Shown here one piece after another: positions 10,944 through 25,370 of a DNA stretch of 64,000 nt. The notes beneath the pieces were generated by a model, which saw nothing but the letters and a program-made list of their open reading frames with translations, was not told the origin of the DNA and did not search any database. The position numbers and the translations under genes are program-made. The DNA comes from Rotaria socialis (taxonomy: Eukaryota; Rotifera; Eurotatoria; Philodinida; Philodinidae): assembly GCA_905331475.1 (NCBI GenBank), contig CAJNYU010000033.1, positions 124,001 through 188,000 of the forward strand, written 5' to 3'. Each line of letters begins with the position of its first letter. The first letter of the stretch is position 1.

Positions 10944-13077
10944 CATACAAAGTGTTTATTTGCCTTTTTAATCCTGTCGTTCTTGTATCTTTCGGCTTCG
11001 ATGCACCAGATGGTCATTCAAGTGTAAACTTTATTTATTCGAACTAATGAAATATCTATCATCGTTGATGATAGATATTGAGTCAGAGGGAGCTATCACT
11101 TTTATTTTGTTTCTCGAATAATGAATGATTGAAGATTCTTCTTTGCCCATTTCTTTGCGCTGAATGAACAATATTGTGATAGACGGATAATAAATTTACA
11201 ATAACATAAATTTATATTTGTCGTGAAATAATGACATCTTCATCACACACTTTTCCAAACAGTCTTTATTTAAACTGCCATTTTTTTACAACAAAGTTTT
11301 ATTTCAATGTTCGTATTTTCGACATTCTTGCTTTCGACCAAATTCAAGTTTACCAAACTGATGCAATTCAGGATCAAATGAGAATTAAACTAATGAATTG
11401 AACATGAACAATAGCAAAATTTACATTTGTCTCGACAAATTTTAATTTTTAGAACTTTGGAATCCGTCTTAAAATTATTGCTCCTCAATTTCCTGTAAAT
11501 TTTCAATCAAAGAACGACCTACTATTGTTTCTTTGACATGCAATTCCTCCGAGCTATCTGATTCTAGGATCAGACAAATCTGTTGTCATATATAAAGAAT
11601 TGTGCGTGGTCAGGTCAGGTCACTATGACACTGAGTAATTTCTAGAGACAACATTGAAAATCAGTCAAATTTACATTTATGCAGATAATGATATTCGCAC
11701 GCAGTACATTGTTCTAACTATGACAATTCGTTGTAATATACTATTTACTTCTAGTTAAATTAATGTAAGTGAGCAGAAACGATTAAGTTCTAAGGTACTC
11801 TATGAAAATATCAGAATGTTCTAAAACCACAAATTTTAAGTCAGGATATTATTATTCTTTAGAAACGATGTTCTTCTCTTGCACGACAACCAGCAATGTG
11901 AGAATTAATGAAGTATAACTCAACGGTACAGTTTTCTTTAGACTATAAAGTAATCAAAAACGTCTTAGATAAGTCATCGTGTAGCGTATAAAACTAAACA
12001 AATTGTTTTTTCCCCTGTTAGGAGCACAGTCGTTAACCAGAAGTTTGGATTTGAAATTCGAAGGTCAATTGGTAGAACGACGGCTCATTCTTTTGAAGAT
12101 AAGTACAAATTGTTATAAGTAAAATCGCTGAAAATTAATCAGAAATACAAATGTTGTCGTTGTTTTTATCATATTTAACTAGTGCGCATTTGTTCATTCT
12201 AATTACTACTTTCGTTTTTTCTTTTTCAATCGATGATGAGCTACTTAATGAAGGTCTAAAGAATTTCAATTATCTAATCGACCAAAATGAATATAACGTG
12301 TTGAAAAGAGCATAGACTTGACATTCAAAATTAGCTTCAAATTATTTTCTTGTAACTAATGTAATAGATTTTGATTCGTTGATATGACCTTTGTAATAAT
12401 TACATATTTTGTATTCTAGGCTTTCTTTTTCATATGAATAAACCTCAGACATACAGCCTATTTGCATGACTAAATAGCCATATCTTGGTTTGAACAATAT
12501 ATCTTTTTATACGAAAACATTTTGATTCTGTCTTTATCAAAATAGAAAAATAGCGTAAAACGTCTCATAGGATCAACATACAACCATTTTGTAAGATTAA
12601 CTACTATGAATAGTGTCAAAAGTTTCAGGTTATTATCTTATATTTACATTCATTTGGAATGGTGGAGACATGAATGTTCACCAAATCAATCTTTAATACA
12701 AACTATTTCTTGAAGTAATGCTAGAAACTTCAATTTCTAAAGATCTTTGTTAAGAATTTTTTATAATTCAAAAATAGAGATTGAATGTCGATTAGAAACA
12801 TTTTTTTCTTGAATAACTAAGCTGACGATTACATTTGATAATATGTAAATCTAATATTGGTAGATTGCATTATCGTAAAACAAAACAAATATAGCATGTT
12901 GAATATCAAATATCTGTTTAAAATAAATAATACTTGGCATATTTGTTTCACTTGTATTGATACTTCTATCGATCACCCGATGAGAACAAACACCGTCTGT
13001 GCTTGGCTAGTCGTACAGAATTTATTATTATTATATTCTTTATTCTAAGTATACTTTTCTTTTAAAAATAAAAAAAA

Positions 13078-16000
13078 TTAAAGAAATGGCTGACATAATC
13101 GAGCAATCGTCAAAGAAAAATTATTAGATTTTTTGTAATATTGTTTTAAAATATCAATAATTTCATCTGTCGTTACACCACATACAGATCGATCGTTTAT
13201 CTAAATAAAAAGAAAATTCTCATATTCAGTGTCTAGGCAATCGTCTAACAAGACAAAAGCTCTCAATATTCACTATGATTAAATAAAATAAAATGTCTTT
13301 TTTTTTCTTCTGATAAGAAAGAAGATTTTCAAGTATTTACTTTTTAATTTAAAAGAACATTTATAACCCGGCAACATATAGTATTCGGATTCAATATATC
13401 AAAATTACTTTTCGTTCAAGTTTCGATAAATATAATGCAAGGCTTCATGTTGAATTGCTTCGAGAGCTTTCATTATTTTAGAACTTTTACCTTTCAACTA
13501 GCCTTGACTTACTTTGTCAACACATTACGTTACTTCTAGAAAATTGCTCATAGCGATCGATGCAGTACCTCAAACGACAATCTTTCTATGGATCAATTTC
13601 TGTTGTTTCATAAGAAATATCTATGAACAAACAGAAAGAAGCGTAGAAACTAAAAAAAATTCTTGTATTCAATCTGAGTGCTATATTTTTTCGGAAGTAT
13701 TTGTATAGACTTAAACCTTATAAACAAAGCCTTGAAAGTCTTCTCTGTTACCAGAAAAAAAAATATTCAGTTCTGCTTAGCCGCAATCGACAAGTGCAAG
13801 TTTGCTTTTCGGTAGGTGACTTTCGAGAAATTTCCTATGTATAGATAAATATTTTTACTTTTAGTATAATATCATTTTGCTGAAGATCTTTTAAATTTAA
13901 TGATGATTCAATGGCGGTTACTTGACATATGTGTTTCTGTTGTTTAGAACGAATTTGTTTAAAATGTGTTTGTTTCGAACATTTCAATACGGGTCGTCTT
14001 CCACCAAGAATTGAATATGGAACTAATATAGATGCACTGATCTGTACTGTACTTGCCGTCATTGTGTATAGAAAAATATTTTTTGGATCATCGACAGGAA
14101 TAGTTAATGTTGTATAAAAAAGTTTTTCTTGTGTTGATGATGGTGATTGATTGAATAAATTCGGTAGAATATAATCTTGATCGTTATGATTGATTAATGA
14201 CTGATTTTCTGTTGAAAAATCAGTTTGTATAGGTTCTTGATGATGATAAATAACATTTGATAAAGTTAATTGATCCAGCTTTTCAGTGAAGTCAATTTGT
14301 GAATCTTGGTTAGAATCTTTTTCTAAATGATCAAGTAGATCATATAATTGGTTTGTATCAAACTGTTCATGTTGAATTTCGTTGTCATCGGATGATTGTA
14401 AACATGGTAGAAAAGGTAATTGCCGTTTTGATGTTGCACGTGTTTTGAGTTTTTCACTTGAAGTTAATGAACGTGGAAAATGAATGTGATTGAGTAATGA
14501 AATGCTAGACGACGCATATGGTAATGGACTATTAGGTGATGAACAAACAACTTCAGTACCGTCCGGTCGACGAGCTTTCGGCGCATATATAATTTGTGTT
14601 AACGAATCATTTAATGATGATGTTGAAGAATTTATGGTTTCAGTTTTTTCTAACAGCGATGAATTATTCTCGTGTATAGGAGAATCAATATGATTTGCTT
14701 GACTATCGATAAAAGATATATTTACTGATTGAACATTTGATAATTCTTGAATTTCATCATCATGAAATTCATGAGTAATGGATTCGTTTGACGTATCGTT
14801 TGGAGTTGATGTGGTAGGAATGGTTGCTAGTGATGGTAATATTCGAGAGGATTTAGCCTATAAAATGCATACGAATAAGTTCTTTTTGTTGTTGTTGATA
14901 TGAAGCGCAATGAATTAATTAAGATAACGATTATTTTAAAGGAAAAAAGGTTTAATTAGTTCTATTTGATATCAATGGAAAGTTCAAGGAGAATAGATTG
15001 ATATGAATTTGAAAATTTAGTATTGCCTTTCAATCTCGAAATAAAACCGAAATCTAGAAATCAATCTTTTTATTTTTGACTATCTGAATTTAACAGAAGC
15101 AGTGATATGCGTTAACACTCATAATTGTTTCGATATCTATTACGTTCATTATGTAAAAGGAAATTCAAGCTAACGAGAAAAGCTATATAAACCGTTTTTC
15201 ATAGCTACATGTCTTTTTTAATCATCAATATAACAACACACAATTCTAAGAAAATCTAAACAATTTATGATTAGATCTTTTTTTCAAGTTTTCTCATTTT
15301 TTTCAAGACATTGACGTTATTGTTGACATTTTGAAATTTATTTTGATTGCTTATAATGTTTTCTTGTATTTTAAACTATAACATCGAATGAGGCGTTTTT
15401 GTTTTGATTTCACTGAATGAAGAATTTTGCTGAAATATTTTCAAGTAAAACACCTGCAAACAAATTTTTCCCATAAAATGAAACTGAACAGAGCGGGCAA
15501 AACTCCTCTCGTCAGTCGCAATACAAGGTACCAGAAAAATATATTCCCTGGTTTTATGATTAGATCAGAACAGAAAATGGGTCAAATTACTTATATTATT
15601 GCGATTAGACCAAAACCAAAGTATTACCATAGTCGATGACACTGAACGTGCCTGAGTACGTACTAAGGTCGTATATCATTATAACCGTATACGTAGAAAA
15701 GCAATGTTCTTTTACAATTTTCGTATACAGTCAAGGCGATATACTACCGTAGTATTGAGTCATAGGAACCGTCAAAATATCATCGGCTACGAGCGTAAGC
15801 TAACCCGATAGATCTCCTTGATCTGCCTACAGAAAATTCTTATTAGTGTAATAAACATGTGTGACTATATTGATAGCGACATTTAATTTGTTTTTATTCA
15901 TTAAGAGTGTACATACGCGTTCTTCATGATTTATTTGTTGTATGTTAACTCCTTTCTTATCATTTTCTATTTCAATTGTTGGCTGTAAATCATTGATAAA

Positions 16001-16384
16001 TTGTTGACGCTGCTTTTGTTCGATTATGTTTATATTTTCATTGTTCAATGTGTTTGTTTGATTGCGTCGATTACTATTTAAAGCACGTAAACGTCGATCG
16101 AATTCGTCCAATGTACTATTTGTATCATCATTTAACGCTGATTTATATTTAACAAATTTATTATATCGATCCACTGCTCCATTATCGTCAATCAAATCGC
16201 TATCGGTTCGTTTATCAAGAAGTTCTTGTAAAAATTTATTTGCGGTTTGATGTGATTTTGCTCTTCGCTCACGTAATTCGTCGCCACTTTTTTGCATACG
16301 CATACGAGACGATGTCCATTCTGATTTGGCCATAACAGCACAAAGACGCCGTTGAACATATGTAAAATCATCAGTCTCATTCAT
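13078..16384 (-). CDS. Unrecognised protein with C-terminal PDZ-like domain
   Basis: Three minus-strand exons, 15917-16384, 13859-14857 and 13078-13200, all joined in phase 0, give 529 residues. The start is the ATG at 16382-16384. The first exon encodes a charged, probably helical region (about 1-156). The middle exon is low-complexity and rich in Ser, Asn, Asp and Gln (about 157-400). The end reads as a PDZ fold: LQQNDIILK joined to INDRSVCGVTTDEIIDILKQ and then FSLTIARL, matching the GD-I-L-x-V-N-x-x-S-x-x-G-x-T-x-x-E pattern of the second half of PDZ domains. That motif is only visible once the 658-nt intron is removed. The usual carboxylate-binding GLGF loop is not obvious. PDZ domains bind C-terminal peptides, so a scaffold role is possible, but no orthologue is recognised. 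Confidence 0.65.
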
Positions 16385-19300
16385 CTTGTATCTTTACTTG
16401 CTTTTCTATAGGTGTTTAGATGAGATTGAAACTACAAGTAAGATATAATATTGTGTGAAAGAAGAAGAGAGAAAAAAACGTTAGAAGAAGTAAAAGTGAA
16501 GTCAAACGAGGTTGTAAAAAGAAAAGAGAATAGAGCCGAGAAGAAGAAAAAAACCGTGAGAATATTTCAATCAGTTGACTTAAAGTGAGAATTAAAGACA
16601 AGAAGAATGAGCACACACTAAATAAACAAAAAATTGAGAAGAGTAGAACAGAATGAAGAACTCTCTATGGTAGCGAACTTGTTGTAACATACAAGAACAA
16701 CACTACAATTTAAGTTGCATAAAGTTTGTGCTCAGAAAGAAAGAAAAAAAGAAAAAGAAATTCAAATAAATATCAGTTTGTAAGGAATCATAGGTTATAA
16801 GATATGAAATGCAGATATTATTTACCGTCAATATTTTTCTGTTCTCAGATCTTATTTTCATAAGTAAATTATAGACGAAAAAAAAGATCTCAACGTTATT
16901 TTTTTCTTAAAAGGATATTTAAATGCATTCATTTTTGTTTTAAACAAAGCACTTATATTTTTCATGTGTACAAACTAATCACACTTAGAAGTTGTTTCTA
17001 TTTACAAAAAAAATCATGTTTCGATTTGTATACAAATATTGTTAAAATGAATTTACCTTTTAGAAAGTTTCAACAAACGGAAAAAATCGAAATGAAATGA
17101 TACTCTTGTCATAAATAGAAAAGCAAGATTTTGCAAGAAAATTCGAGATTGAGTTATTCGCAAAAAAATTCATAAACAATCGAAAGATTCTGAGACGGAA
17201 ATAAAATTAGCGAGGAAATGTTTCAAATTTGTTGACATTTCTATATGCAAGAGCGATTCATAGATTTTACTTAGGATCATTCAGTATTGATCATGGCAAT
17301 TAACTAGTATGTACCAGGCTTATACAAAACATTCTTTGGACATAGACTAAGATTGAAGTCGATATTTTATCCTTTTCTAACTCATTTATTCGTAGTAACA
17401 TCTCGATTGTACATGTCTTGTATTGCTAGAAATAAGTTCAACTCCCGATAAAGACGAGAGAGTCTAATCCCTAGCAAGTCTTGAGAGGTCACTGGAAGGT
17501 ACTTTGCAGAGCCTCATAATAAAATCTGGCAGAAACTTGAAAGAAAATAGTTTTTGTTAAAATTCGATTGCTGTTTCTAATAGAATGAGAAGTCATGGGG
17601 ATAAGATAAAAAACGACTACTTATATCGTTATCATGTAGGTATTTCTAATATATTTTGTCAATTATATTTGAGATTCGATAAATTTATAATACGAAGCTG
17701 AATAGTGTACGTTGACTTTGGAATGAGGTTGTTTCTTTTTCAAAACTGTCAATCGGAAAATCTAAAAAATTACAGACCAGTTAGTTGAAGAAGAATAAAA
17801 TTTTGCCGATACCTACAGCATTCTTTTTCGATTATTGTGGTATAAAGACGGGTTGAATTTATGCATTCATGTTATTCCTACTGGACTAGAAACAGCTAGT
17901 AAATCATTTAATGCTATGTACGCTTTGGTCTTAGTATTTGTTGACCGAGAAAGAAAAAGATCTATGCAGATATGTACAAGTCAAGTCATTTTATTCACTT
18001 CAATTTCGATTTTCTAACTTGAAATGTAATGGAAAATATAAATGAAGATCAGGACATATGTTCAGATATTCAAATTGCGTGAAATAAGATAATGCTGTTA
18101 AAATATGTAGAAATCTTTTTGTCTTAAATTCTATTGGGTGCCTCATTTCCCAACAATTTGTTTCACGAAAATATGTTGTTTTCTTTGTTTTTATAAAAGT
18201 TTATTTGATTCATAACTTAGAAAACGACAGTAAAACTATAATATGGGTCAAGGAAACAGTGTTGTCGGTAATTTGCTTTTGATTTAAGAAAACTTGATGA
18301 AAATTGGGTTGAATTCCAACTTGGCTTCACTTGACTTGTGACTTGACTCAAAGTGGCTCTGACTTGCCCATCTCTGGATCTATGTAACAACAATCAAATG
18401 GGTTTACACATATGGAGAAATATTTGAATTTTCTAATCTAAACGGCAGATTTTTATAGTATAGTGTATGTTAATCTATTAACAAACTTCAATCAGATTAA
18501 TCTCGTACAATTAAATACAGCTGATCTTTTTAACCTAAAATAGCCGGTTTCCATATAATTTTTAGTCGTTTCTTTTTAGACCAGTAGTTTGATATCATGG
18601 ATAGTCGGCTACCTTTCGATAGGTGATTCTACTATTGTATAGCGTTGGTAGTAGGAACAAGTGTGCCGCATTAATTTCTATACTGTATTGAATTTATATC
18701 ACTTGAATGTTCGACTTGCTTTGAGTATTAATTTTTTATGCAATATATTGCTTTCAAAAGCGTTTACTTCTGAAATATTTGCATTCACGCGTGAAATAGG
18801 GTTATTAACAATGAGATCGAAATCAAAAGAATATTTTGTTAGTGCATCACACAATATATAATAATTGACCAAGTTCTTCTTCCATATGACCTATATCTAC
18901 CGACAAACTATAATTATGTCAGGAAATTATCTATCACCAGTACACTTGTCATATTTTAATAAGCGTCGTTTTCTTTTCATATTCGATATCTCAATAGCAG
19001 TTCGAGTGTTTCTACATGATACAGCAAACGAGTTGTTTATGTGTTAAGATTTTTATTGTTACTCTGTGGAATAAAACTGTTAAGAGAAATTAATGAAGAC
19101 ATAATAATTTTGTTTTTTTAATACTTTGAAAGCAATGCATCTGATAATGAGGATTTGATTTTCTTCCAATTTATCTTGATTATAAATTTATTATATTTAA
19201 TCATTGTTTAGCTTCTACTTGATCTGACATCACATGTACTTGAAAGTAAAAGTTATATAACTTTTATCAGTATTTTCATGAAGAAAAGCATTTAAAAAGC

Positions 19301-22300
19301 GAGTAAAATGCTCAGCCATTCTTTTTCTATTATTAAGCATGCATTTGTTTTTTTTTCTAGGAGATTATCCTGTATCATCAATCCGCAGACAGTTCACCAT
19401 TTCAACAATAAGAAACAAAGATTCGAAAGTTTAGAATCCAAATGGAAATAAACCTACCAGAACATTTTCATTCCTGTTAGTATTCACACAATCTTAAATG
19501 TTCTTGCAGTTTAGTATCAATAGAAAATACATTCACTAAAACTATAAAGTACTGTTCAAATTTCAAATAGTATTTGTTACATTACATTACTGGACGAGAA
19601 AGCATTTTTTCTCAAAAATAAAATGATCAACAGATGGCAGGAGTTTTTAGAAAAGAATACTTTTCAACAATGTACTGTTTCAACTAATATATTTATTCTT
19701 TTTCTCAAAAATAACTATATCCAAGTAACAGATTGCTTAGAAAGTTTACAGTCTGATAGATCGATTAAAATTTCTATTGTAGCAAAAACGTTTTTTGTTT
19801 CCAGTCGGTCTGAAGTCGTGCTGTAAATAATCCTACTCATTATCACGCATGGATTACAGTTTACTTTCGACGAAGACATTCTTTAATCGTTTCAAACTTG
19901 AATCATTAATAGTTCTTTTTTCATAACTCAAACACGCTACATAAACTTAAAATATCAAGGGATACTAATAAATAATACATTGAATAGCTATCAAGAAAAA
20001 ATAATATTCTATTTTTCAAATAAAGGAATAACTATAATACTAACAATACAATATGAATGTCTTCAGTAAATAATTCCGGAATCGATTTACTTGTGTAACA
20101 AATAAATGCAATATTATCTATTTATTGTATCGTTTACTTATGATAGTAATTATTTAAAATTATAATCTATAATACTTTCACTAGACTTTCTCGGCTCGTT
20201 TCCATATATATCTATACGGACGTGTTCATCTGACTTTGTCTAGCAACTACTTATATTTTGGGATCTGTGTGATTTAAGTAATCTCGCCCTCGAGCCACAT
20301 AAAATATTAAACAAGCCTTATTTTTATCCATTCACATTCAGAGGTCTCTTGTACTTGTTCTAATAAAGTATTCTTGAAAAGCTTTAAGAACAGACTGTAA
20401 ATCATATTGCGGATATGAACATATTTCTCTATGATTCTATTCATTCATTTTGATAAATCTATGTTTGATTATTAGTCGTGCATTTTAAAATTTGTTTTAT
20501 GTAGCTATTGCTATTGTACTATAGTCGTACTCTCAGTTCATTCCCTTGAAGTGATTTTCAACAATAAACATATTGTTAGAATATTTACTTTCAAGTCTAT
20601 ATATAGGTTTTTTTCTATTTTACCAATAGCAATATTTGCTGATCTTTTATTGTTGAATAAATTTGTATAGATTCTATTCTATCCATTGTAATTACTGTGA
20701 CAACGGAGAGAAAAAAGCGAATGAAGGAGAATTTATTTACTGCATAATTTATAATACGAAAACATCCAGACATAATAATAAATTCTATATTAGAAGTGTT
20801 AATAATTTAAAAAAATTAATATCTACTACTGTCCTTTTCGAGGTAAAAGGGTTTTTACGGCTTTATAAATAATTGTTGATAGTCAGACAATAGAGAGCTA
20901 CGATTTTCACTACTGAAAAAAGTAATTTCGAGGCTGTTGATTCGCCTTGGGAACATTTTCCTTCGGCACGTTCCTGTGACCTTTCTAGAGGTCAATATTT
21001 GCAGAAAAAAAAACACATTTCAAAATAATATACTGGAAAAATATCTTTTGAAATTATAAATAAATAATTTATTTACTAAAATATACAAAAAATTAAAAAT
21101 TCCGCTCCGAATCGTTATTAGGGATCAGCAATAAATTCAATCTGCAAGATATTAGTAAAGGATCTTTTAATAGATTTCAACCGATTGATCGGTTTCTCTC
21201 AAAAATGTGCTGTGGCGTCGTTTATCGACTACACCCATTCAAACTATTATAGCGAGTCTTTATATACTGAATCCCTAGAGAATATTCTACTATAATAATT
21301 TATGATTTATTCAGATCATAGAGTTTATTTCCCTGTCGATAAATTCATTTTTTTTCAAAGAACGAGATTGAAATGTTTTTTTGTCTACATAGTATGAGAA
21401 AAAATGACTGGATTTTGTGCGAAGGAATGATTTGAAACAGCACAAGTAACTATTTTTTTCAACCGATGCATTTCATTCTCTAATCCAGACGGATAAAAAT
21501 ATTTGTGCCAAAACGTGTGCTTATTTAATGAAAACAACAATGCAAGATTTCAATGCAATTTTCATAATCATGTTCGAAACCTACGAAGCATTGAATTTCT
21601 TTAAAACACGAAAACAACTAATTAGCTGGTGATTTTTCGTTAGACATTAACCTCAAATAGTAGACTGTTAAGAATCATTCACTTTATTATATATTACAAC
21701 AAGATTAATTGCATTTGTAAGAACAGTGTTTTTCTTTCTCGTATAATCATTTTTTCTTGAGATTCTTGCCTGAGGCATTTTCATTATTTTTTCGAATTTG
21801 ATTGCCAAACCATAAAAAGCTATCTTCTAAAATGAATCAAGCACTATATTTATTTATTCTATTTATTCTGCTACGACTACTTAAATACTTGTAATCCAAC
21901 TCGACTTTTCTCATAGTGTAATTCACTAATCTTAGTAAACAATTTTTCTTTACTGAATCACGAATATGTGACATGAAAGAAAAAGAATCTTGACCATTTA
22001 TTAATTAATTTCTTTTTACATTTCAAATCTAAAAACGTCTGTCAGCAAATACTTTCAGGTTTCTTTTGAAGTAAACATATAGCTATTTGGTTCTATCGGA
22101 ATTTACTGGTTCTTTTTTTTTTGCATGTGAAATCTCTTCATAATCAATAGTGGCCACAATACAGCTATGCTATTCTTTTGCTCCAAGTCTTTTCTTTTAT
22201 GAAAAAAAACGTAATTAGTAGATTTAGAATGCTAATAAAAGAAGAAATCACACAGCAATTTATTATACTTAAATGTACGGCTATGACTAATAATTTGATT

Positions 22301-22890
22301 TCATATTATATGTATATTCCATCATTTGCAAAAACTATCAAATTTACATGCAACATATATTTATTTTATTTTATAGAAAAAAACACCTGAAGTGTAGCAA
22401 AGGTATTTCCGCACAATGTGGAAACAAGAAAAAAAGATGATACTTTTCTCCACATAGAATGAAGACATGTCTGAAAAATGCTTATCATGGCGCACCGTTA
22501 TGTTACGTTCAGAAGAACATCGCCTCGATATTGATAGTGATTAGCTAGACGACAGATTTTCCATTAAATTTCTGACATGACATTACGAACATTCCCCTTT
22601 TTGTATAAAATAGAAAAACAACTAATGACAATATGCCAAAATAAACAGGAGTCTATTTTTCTATATAGAAGAAGCAATTACAAATTTGAAACCTGATGCG
22701 TAGTTTAACTTGAGCTTCCTACTGAATCCTTCACTGAGACAAATCTCGCGTTCATGGAGTACTTTTCATTTATTATATATATATTTATTTATTGTATTGG
22801 TCCACACCCTCCGGCTAGAGAAAGTTTAAAGAACATGTTCTTTTTTGTATTATTTCTGACACTCTCAAAAGTAAAATAGAAATGTTTAAC

Positions 22891-22913
22891 ATGAATGAAT
22901 GAATGAATGAATA
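22891..22913. repeat. (ATGA)n microsatellite
   Basis: Five to six tandem ATGA units. Confidence 0.85.
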
Positions 22914-23441
22914 CAGATCTATTTTTATGTTTTATTTTAATTGAATATAATTCGTGGGTGTTTGTTGACTAATGTCTTAGTTTTTACAATGAAACATTCT
23001 TTTGTTGTTTATTTTATTGATTTCAAAACTAGTTGCACTTAATCTTGATAGTGTGTGTAGGAGAAATATGAATTCTAGCCTAGCAATGATTCATTCATTT
23101 TTTCAAATGTTGTATTTCCTTTTTTGAGATTTAATTAGATGAGTTTTGTTAAAGGATTGCAATATGATAAAATTATTAAATATTTGTAATAAAATAAGCG
23201 TATGCTGCTTCATTGAAGATCTATTAATCAGAATAATCTCTTTATATGAAATAAGAATTTGCTGCATGTTAATATGTAATCAAAAACTTCCATAGTTCTT
23301 TTATCATGCAAAAGTTAAAATAGAAATCTCTAGCGTTAAGAATCTTTAAAATTTCATGGTATTATAGTTTTATTTATCGCAATATTTTTTTACACTCAGT
23401 TAGAAAATGAACGAACCTATGTCATAGAAATCGCATTAAAA

Positions 23442-23760
23442 GGCGGCGGTTAACCGCGGTTTTACCTGTCCTGTTACCGGCTATCATCGGTGAAAATTTA
23501 CCGGGGTGAATTGTCGGTTTTGATTAATACCACGGTTACCACTAAAAGAAGTGGCTAACCGGTTCGTCCATAATCTTTGACAAAAAAAGTGTTCTAAATC
23601 ATCAATTAAGCTATTTTAAACATCCTTTTCTTTACTTTTACATGTAATAAACATCCGCAAAAAACTGTCGATTTACCGGCCCGGTTACCGGCTCCCATAT
23701 CAGTGTAATTTGCCACCGCAAGGATAAATACCGCGGTTTATCGGAAAAAATGATCCGGCA
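23442..23760. mobile_element. ACCG-rich repeat, copy A
   Basis: About 320 bp that closely matches 25033-25370 in the same orientation. It opens with GGCGGTTAACCGCGGTTTTA and ends near TACCGCGGTTTATCGG, so its ends are roughly inverted versions of each other. It is rich in GGTTACCGG words and lacks coding potential. Confidence 0.7.
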
Positions 23761-24206
23761 TGCACAACATAAAAAATCAATTAAAGATATTCAGTAATCT
23801 CAATTATCGAAGTGTTATTTTTCAACTGTTAAAATATTAAGTTCATCCTTGTGCGATAGTCCAATAAAAATAATATAGATATTTGTTCACTTGTCGGTTA
23901 GCTCTATGCTAAAAATACTCTCTAATTTCACAAATATTCTTCTATTTATGCAAAAGTTTTTAGTCACGTGTCAATGACACGAGGAAAAAAAGAATCAAAC
24001 TATTAACAATGATCTGTATTCTTAATCAAGAATATAAAGTTTATTAGACAAATCGTTGAAATATTCATTTACTTGATTTTCATCAATTTCATGTTATCGA
24101 TGATCACGTATTTAACAAAACGAAAAGTAAAAACGAGCAAAAATGTTTTTTTGTCCTGTTTATCCTTCTCTGTATCCCCATAATAAGTCCTTGGGTACAT
24201 GCTAGA

Positions 24207-24224
24207 ATATATATATATATATAT
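24207..24224. repeat. (TA)n microsatellite
   Basis: Nine AT dinucleotides. Confidence 0.85.
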
Positions 24225-25032
24225 CTTTCTTATTCCTCGAACATTCAAGATATAGCCTATAATGACCTCACAAACTGCGGGATTTTTTCTCGTTCTTTGC
24301 CATGTCTTCTTCTGAAAAACAGCCTGTCTGTTTTTTTACGTATTTTCTTTTCTATTTTTTGCCTACTCCGTTTTTTTTTCTTTTCTGGACAATCTTCGAT
24401 GAAGGAATCTATTGGTTGTTGATAAGAGAAAAGAACGGAAAGAAACAAGGACGCAAGTGCTTCCAGTACTTTTGCAACACTACAAACGTACTTCTGTGTA
24501 AAAAGAATCTTTAGATCACATTGCTGCTAGGTGAATTCGCCGTCAGATAATTTGTTGCATGACAATTTGTTGTCAGACTATTCGTCGCAAATGTACTGTA
24601 ATTGATTAAAACTGTGCCATGTCTTACTGCTAATTGACTTAACTAAAACCGCGTTTCAATTAATGTATAAAATTATAACTCTGTTATCCTCACCAAGCAA
24701 ATAATAAATATTCTAATAGTATTTTTGAATAATAGAACAAAGCAATCATTTTGAAAGTTAAGCATAAAATTATTCTGTAAAGTAAAGACAGTCACTTGAT
24801 TTCAATAGTAATTTAATAATTTACTACTATTTTACGAAGAATGAGCGCACGCAAGATTTTTTCAAGTGAGAACGAGAAGTCTATGCTTGGCAATAAAGAT
24901 GACAATTATACTTTAGAACGAAAAGCTTTTGCGAAAATGATTTTTCGATATCACAGTTGAGATTGCAAAGGTAAATTTAACTAAAATATGATTTTCAATA
25001 GGCTTCCCGTGTAATAAAAACCGCATGAAAAT

Positions 25033-25370
25033 CGGCGGTTAACCGCGGTTTTACCGGTCCTGTTATCGGCTATCATCAGTGAAAATTTATCGGAAGTTAC
25101 CGCGGTAAACCACCGGCTTTGATTAATATCACAGTTACCCCTAAAAAAAAAGCGGTTAAGCGATTCGTCTATAATCTTTGATAGAAAAAGTGTTCCAAAT
25201 CATCAATTAAGCTATTTTAAACATCCTTTCTTTTTACTTTTACATGTGATAAACATGCACAAAAAACCGCCGGTTTATCGGTCCGGTTACCGGCTCCCAT
25301 ATCAGTTTAATTTACCACAGGAAGAATAAATACCACGGTTTACCGCAAAAAAGGATCTGGTATTCGCAAC
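25033..25370. mobile_element. ACCG-rich repeat, copy B
   Basis: Second copy of the repeat at 23442-23760, direct orientation, about 1.6 kb away. The central AT-rich block (AAATCATCAATTAAGCTATT and following) is nearly identical between copies, while the GC-rich ends have drifted more. Confidence 0.7.

Larger units (their letters stand above)
10460..13077. other. Non-coding region upstream of opsin-like exon
   Basis: No further receptor exon could be recognised on the minus strand. It contains the GGATCCGA-rich repeat (10534-10816) and a (TA)n run at 10921-10943. The remainder is AT-rich with no supported gene. Confidence 0.55.

Noticed and set aside
16416-16616. 66-codon minus frame rich in Leu and Phe
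   Set aside because: Produced by a purine-rich low-complexity stretch on the plus strand.
18300-18370. TGACTTG-type repeats as telomere-like array
   Set aside because: Few, irregular copies; too weak to call an array.
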